NCBI GenBank assembly: GCA_943736015.1
Contig: OX031065.1
Coordinates: forward strand, 52,244,992-52,308,991
Length of the DNA stretch: 64,000 nt
Reading direction: 5' to 3'
DNA from: Tridacna crocea
Lineage: Eukaryota; Mollusca; Bivalvia; Cardiida; Cardiidae
In this document: piece by piece, positions 59,229 to 64,000 of the stretch
Layout of the letters: each line of letters opens with the position of its first letter
How positions within the stretch are numbered: the stretch's first letter is position 1
Made by a program: the position numbers and the translations under genes
The notes under the pieces: generated by a model
Told to the model about the DNA's origin: nothing
The model's database searches: none
Seen by the model: the letters and a program-made list of their open reading frames with translations, nothing else

Positions 59229-60102
59229 CTAAATCCTTAATAAATGTCATCGAAAGCTGCACCGAATTTATTCTTAAATTAACATTTACTCCTTTAGCTT
59301 TCAGTCAATATGTAATACACTATTTTTTTTCCAATCTAATACAAGCTACTCCAAATTCGTACCAAAGTTTCAACCTTTTACCCAACAACATATAACTGAG
59401 ATTGATAAAAAAAAGAGAAATGTTAAGAGTGATAAGCTTGCCTCTCAAAAGTAAGGAATCATTGGGGGAAAAATAACATCTATTTTTAAGGGCAAATAAT
59501 CCCGGGCAAAATAGATCTGATTATCACGCCTTTGGAAATCTTAAAAGGGTAGATCTACATCCTCCTGTATTTTGCCGACTTTCTCAGTTTTAATTTTATG
59601 TTAAACTTTGATGGTCTAAAGCGTATCAGCGTTTTTCTTAGTGTTTCATCCCTTATGTTTGTTAATATTCCAATTTTATAGAAGTGCGGGCCGAATTATG
59701 CCATTCTTGTATGAAATTATCACGAAGTCTTCTTTGAATTTTTTTTTTTTTAATACAAAATTAAAATTATCTATGTTATATCTTGTCCAAATATATGAAT
59801 ATCCAGTTTTATCTAAATTTTCCTTGATTTTTTTTTTTTTTTTAGACCGGGTAAAAGCACTATATCAAAGTTTTGTCAAAAACTGAAATGAACATGTAAT
59901 ATGTTTTCAAAATATACCAGAAGAAAGAACTCTTAATTATTACTCGACAAAGGTTGATGTAATCAAGCACGCTACTTCACCGTAGTACAGTAGCAAGTTC
60001 GAAACGACATAGATTGCATCATACGAAATTAACACCTTGATAATCGGTCATAATAAGATTACGTCGGCACGTGTTTGAGCCATACCATACAATCCAGTAC
60101 TT

Positions 60103-60300
60103 TTAACCCATTACCAAACAATCCCTAATTTTGACGACCCTGAGAAAGAAGCATGAAGGAAACATTGTGGGAAAACGAGAAACCGGCATTTTCTCCTTTT
60201 CCCATGATGTTTTCTACTCTTCACACACAAAAAAATCAGTATCTTTCATCTTGTCGTCTGTAAATGCTTTCGAAATATTGTCGTTTGGTGATGAGTGTAA
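60103..60300 (-). mobile_element. Family A MITE with left-arm deletion, inside the MULE-like element
   Basis: TTAA at 60103. GAGAAACCGGCATTTTC shows loss around the apex. It must have inserted after the host element. Confidence 0.78.
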
Positions 60301-60304
60301 AAAA

Positions 60305-60470
60305 AAGGTGGCTTTAGGAAACATTGTGGGAGAAGGTAACGTGCTTTATGCCAACTGTTTTATTTGCCACAATGTTCTCTATCTAATCACAGACAGTCTC
60401 CAACTATTAGCTTTTAAAGCTCTGTCCCAAACGACAAAATTGTAAACTTGTCCAAATTGAAAACACTTGT
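60305..60470 (-). mobile_element. Family A-like decayed copy
   Basis: GGAAACATTGTGGGAGAAGG, CACAATGTTCTC and a terminus-like AAACGACAAAATTGTAAAC. The orientation is mixed. Confidence 0.5.
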
Positions 60471-60861
60471 TTAAAAAAAGAAAAAGAACGTTTTTGAACG
60501 ATAAATCCCATCATTTGTACAACTTTGGATCAATATGGCGAAATAATACCGTATACATATATGTTAATGTTTCAGAATGTGGTTTTGGTAGTCGGAGCAA
60601 ACGACATATGTTACAAAACTCCAGAGAACGGGTCATTAATTTACACCTAGTTATGTATGGTGTTCATTACAAACAGAATTCTTACGATGTTTTTTTTTTA
60701 TACAATATAAATTTCTTGCATTACTATGTATTGTTTTAAATTTTTTTTTTTTTTGTTATAAAGATAGGTAGATATTTAGAGTGGCATTGAAATAATGACA
60801 ATAAATATGTATACAATACAGTTTGCTTTCTTCTTCAATCACATGTCATAATTCGATTGTT

Positions 60862-61165
60862 TGTTGATTGATTGCTTGTATGCAGTTTCAACATTATTTC
60901 AGTTATATTGCGGCAGCCAGTGCACCTATCCGTGCTTTCCTTGCGTTTCTTTAACCTACACAAGCCAATGGCTGCTTTCCCACATAACCATCGTCGAAAC
61001 AATGATCAGCGGTGAGAGAGGAATGAATCCTGTCACCGGGGATCGAACCCACGACCATTTGTTATAAAGAAGTGCACGCTAACGACTAAGCTACCAGGGC
61101 CGGGGATCGAGCTCTCCACCCTTTCTTCTCGAGTCCTGCACGCTACCGAATAAGCTACCGGGGCT
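60862..61165 (-). mobile_element. SINE S7 with two tandem tRNA-like heads
   Basis: On the minus strand two heads follow one another. The outer has CGGTAGCTTATTCGGTAGCG and GAGCTCGATCCCC. The inner has GGTAGCTTAGTCGTTAGCG and GGGTTCGATCCCC. The body then has CAATATAACTGAAATAATG. It is inside the MULE-like element. Confidence 0.7.
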
Positions 61166-61297
61166 CGGCCCATGATTGAATTTATACTTTCCTCATAACA
61201 TATGAAAATGAAACACAAGGTTCTCTAAATCAATTGAAAGCGTATTTGGTGAACCTCGAGTCTCTATTTTAAACATGGACCGTATACATCCCTGTAA

Positions 61298-61526
61298 TTG
61301 ACCCATTAGCACACAATCCATACTTTTGACGCCACTGAGAAGGAAGCCTGTAGAAAACATTGTAGAAAAAGGAGAAAATGCTGGTAACCAGCATTTTCTC
61401 CTTTTTCCACAATGTTTTCTACCCTTTACAAAACAAATTTCAAATTGTCAGTCACTTTTATTTTGTCGTCTGCAAATGCTTTCGATTTGGACAAACCTAA
61501 TAATTTGTCGTTTGGTACTGAGTTAA
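61298..61526 (-). mobile_element. Family A MITE, full length, inside the MULE-like element
   Basis: Left end TTGA, right TTAA at 61523. Distal stem change TAGAAA opposite TTTCCA. Confidence 0.9.
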
Positions 61527-61639
61527 CCCAACATGCGTCAATTTTCATTTTCTTCGTATCATTCGGAAGCTTTACTCAAGGACTATAGAACGATATCATT
61601 TTTATTTAAATCAAGGGAGAAAAGAGCTTTGAATAGATC

Positions 61640-62260
61640 TATATAGGGGCCGTCTCTTTATATCGAAAAAATTAGGACACGTTTTAAACCCCCCCCCAAA
61701 AAAAAAAACGAATTTCAAACGCTTTTATCACAACGTAACATGCACGAAAAGTCAACTTTTTATATACCATTAGAAAGGTTATTACCTCAGCTATAATTTG
61801 GTGCTAATTTTATTTAATTTGACCAAGAATTAAAATTTTTAGGTAGAGGGGCCGGATTTTTATATCTAACAAAATTACAACACGCTTCAGCAAAAAATAG
61901 ACGAATTTCAAACACTTCTGACACAACTACACATTCATGAAGAATCAAGTTTCTATATACCACGAGAAAGGTTATTATATAAGCTACAATTTGGTGCTTA
62001 TTTTATTAAATTTGACGGATAAATAAAGTATTTAGCTATAGGGGCCGGATTTTTATTTCTAAAAAAAACACTACATGCTCTAGCAAAAAAATGGCTAATT
62101 TCAAACGCTTATAACACAACTATATATGCGCAAAAACCAAGTTTCTATATACCATTATAAAGGTTATTACCTATGCTACAATTTGGTGCTAATTTGATGA
62201 AATTTGACCTAAAAATAAAATATTTAGCTAGGGGGGCCGTTAGGGCCGGGAATTATAGCC
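61640..62260. repeat. Right 192-bp tandem array of the MULE-like element
   Basis: GGCCGG/GGCCGT landmarks at about 61649, 61851, 62044 and 62236 give a 192-202 bp period. Read on the minus strand the units resemble the left array (shared AAATTG-AGCTTA and TGGTAT blocks), but units here differ far more from each other. Confidence 0.75.
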
Positions 62261-62357
62261 TAAATTTTCGATTGGGGCCGGGGAATACACATACCCGTAT
62301 TTGAATGACTACGTGCCGATGTCGTCATGAAAGGTTTTAAAGTGCTCTACTTTATGA

Positions 62358-62480
62358 CCTTTCAAAACAAAAAAATTCTAGATGCATCCATATTGGATGC
62401 AATTGCAGATGACATATCGAATGTAGCTGATGTGGACCGATTTGCGTCAGAAAGGCCAGAAAACATCACAGTAAAAGGAA
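62358..62480 (+). mobile_element. Family A-like remnant
   Basis: Order of blocks CAAAACAAAAAAATTCTAGA, GCAATTGCAGATGACA and CCAGAAAACATCAC parallels the left half of a forward copy. Confidence 0.4.
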
Positions 62481-62481
62481 G

Positions 62482-63273
62482 ACATCCTGGGGTCCTCCTA
62501 AACACAGAACCTAACCGAACCTGACAGTACCTAAGTTTTGTTTTAGCCATACTGTGTTTGTATAACATTAAAAAGTATATTTTCTATTTCAGGAACAGTT
62601 TGATAGCCATAGTTGGAAAAAAAATGTTGTCATTTGTGATATATGACGAAATATTTGGACCCTATCGTTCAACGAACCTAAAAACTCGCAAGACTGTCCG
62701 CCATATTTGAGGCTAAATTATAACCGGGAAATGCAATATACAGGGGTAAAAGCCCGTTTTTCCCAGTACTGTAAAAGGGGGCAGAATTGTACATTGTATT
62801 GTTTCCGTCCAGTCCAAATTTTCAGTCTTTTGATCAGAGTAGGAGTCGAATTTACTAGATACAATGCATCTTAATGAATTTGTAAATTATAAACAGACAC
62901 GGGGAAATTAATGTGGGGATATAGAACAAACTTAACATTCATAATAAGTCTTTATTAAAAAGGTAATCTATATATCATAGACAAATACAATGCAAAATAC
63001 CAGATGTTACTGGTGTATATAGCATTCCTGGGTTATAATAGCCTCTAATATGGCGGACAGTCTCGCAAGTTTTTAGGTTCGTTGAACGATAGGGTCCAAA
63101 TATTTCGTCACATATCACAAATGACTACATTTTCTTTCCAATTATAACAGTCGACTGTTTCTGAAGTAGAAAATGTACTTTTTAATGTTATACAAACACA
63201 TTATGGCCCAAACAAAACTTAGGTTCTGTTAGGTTCGGTAAGGTTCTGTGTTTAGAGGAACTGAGGCATCCTG
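62482..63273. mobile_element. Long foldback element with arms of about 230-280 bp
   Basis: Left arm 62482-62713 and right arm 63041-63273 are inverted copies at roughly 88% by eye. They share ACCTAAGTTTTGTTT, GTATAACATTAAAAAGTA and GGACCCTATCGTTCAACGAA. Weaker pairing continues inward to about 62765 and 62990. It lies inside cytochrome b5 intron 1. Confidence 0.8.
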
Positions 63274-63591
63274 TTTATCATAATTTAATCTTAATATTTC
63301 ATGTACTGAAACATTTACTTTCTGAGTATTATGTTTAAAAAAAAAGGGGGGTAATGGATTTGGAATGGTGGGAAAATTCTGCAACAATATACAAAGATAT
63401 CACTTGTCCTTTCTTTTGAACTAGTTTAGATACATTCCCCTCAATTAGATCTATTCAGAAAATGTCCCCTATTTCTGCAAGTTTTATGGGACGTCTATCC
63501 CCTCACTGAACGATCCTAGACAGAACATTGCATCAGGATTGTTTTCCAAACAGGCTTGTTTAGCCAGGGAGCATGAATATGATAATTTATG
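63274..63591. other. No gene or repeat recognised
   Basis: Presumed continuation of cytochrome b5 intron 1. Confidence 0.4.
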
Positions 63592-63855
63592 GTCTGTAGC
63601 ACAGGAAAAGGGGCATTCGGATATTTGCGTAAAGTGTCTTATCGGATCAGCCTGCACACTCTGCGCAGGCTGACCCGAGATGACACTTTTCATTCTAATG
63701 TGATTTTCTGTTTCACACAAGTCTACTGTAGCACAAAATCTAGTGTTATTGTAAAGTGCCGTCAGAGAATAGCCTGCGAAGATCCCATACAACATTGTAC
63801 ACAAATGTCTGAATCTCCCCCACCCCCCGTCGAGTGTTACAGGCCATATAGAGTT
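63592..63855. mobile_element. Family D TIR element, copy 3 (decayed)
   Basis: It retains GATATTTGCGTAAAGTGTC, CTGCGCAGGCTGACCCGAGA and a TGTTACAGGCCATATA right end. The left end is degraded. Confidence 0.65.
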
Positions 63856-63874
63856 TTCATAGATGCAGGGTTAG

Positions 63875-64000
63875 TTCACCCTTTACCAAACAATCCCTGT
63901 TTTTTATGACCCTGCAATAGATGCCTTTTAGAAACATTGTGGGAAAAGGAGAAAAAGCCAGTAACCATCTATTCATCTGGTTTTCTACTCTTTCCAAAAC
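63875..64000 (-). mobile_element. Family A MITE, cut by the window edge
   Basis: It starts at TTCACCCTTTACC and reaches the eroded palindrome (GGAGAAAAAGCCAGTAACCA). Confidence 0.75.

Larger units (their letters stand above)
58585..62296. mobile_element. MULE-like non-autonomous element, 3.7 kb, with mirror-image 192-bp repeat arrays
   Basis: It is flanked by the 9-bp direct repeat GTATTTGAA (58576-58584 and 62297-62305), the duplication length typical of Mutator-like elements. Terminal inverted repeats share TGTATTCCCCGGCCC and then, at equal spacing, AATTCCCGGCCC and GGCCCCCC, so homology runs about 88 bp. The left end continues as three 192-bp units and the right end as about three 192-bp units in inverted orientation, each opening with CCGGCCCCTA. 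No transposase reading frame is visible. It sits 162 bp after cytochrome b5 exon 1 and contains MITEs and a SINE. Confidence 0.7.

Noticed and set aside
62484..62520. Possible cytochrome b5 exon 2 because of an HPG tripeptide
   Set aside because: The next residues do not continue as HPGGEEVL and the sequence is the end of a long foldback.

Overview
The window is nuclear DNA from an animal, most likely a bivalve mollusc. The genes have many small GT-AG exons, the base composition is AT-rich, and the repeats include pearl-type elements: tandem core repeats of about 160 bp followed by an ACGG-like microsatellite and a terminal hairpin, a class described from bivalves. The exact taxon cannot be read from the sequence.

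Three protein-coding genes can be supported. A neurochondrin (NCDN) gene runs leftward from an ATG at 46077 to a stop at 18136. Its 18 coding exons were reconstructed with consistent splice phases and predict 874 residues. Head-to-head with it, 385 bp away, EXOSC4 (RRP41, an RNA exosome core subunit) runs rightward in three exons from 46463 to 50048 and predicts 246 residues. The first coding exon of a cytochrome b5 gene lies at 58303-58422 (+), and the rest of that gene is outside the window. No gene was recognised in 1-18,000 or between EXOSC4 and cytochrome b5.

Most of the rest is transposable-element DNA. The dominant component is a piggyBac-type MITE (family A) of about 229 bp, with more than 50 copies. 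It has TTAA ends, termini of the form CYCWTTACC and a central 67-bp near-perfect palindrome. A sister family (B, three copies) keeps the architecture and length with a different stem sequence. One copy sits in an LTR whose homologous empty site is also present, which shows the TTAA duplication directly.

Other mobile DNA includes two very short LTR elements (TRIMs) with a proline-tRNA-like primer binding site and a tRNA-like Pol III promoter inside each LTR. There is a 3.7-kb MULE-like element with 9-bp target duplications and mirror-image arrays of 192-bp repeats. There are five pearl/Helitron-like elements, one of them inside a family A MITE. There are also tRNA-derived SINEs, several foldback or TIR elements and a 186-bp satellite.

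Layout: 1-18,000 is intergenic (MITEs, TRIM 1, TIR elements, satellite, pearl 1). 18,136-46,077 is NCDN with repeat-filled introns, and several insertions sit within 10-40 bp of splice sites. 46,463-50,048 is EXOSC4, with MITEs in both introns and one starting 17 nt after its stop codon. 50,300-58,300 is intergenic SINEs and DNA elements. 58,303-64,000 is cytochrome b5 exon 1 and the start of its first intron, which holds the MULE-like element and a long foldback.
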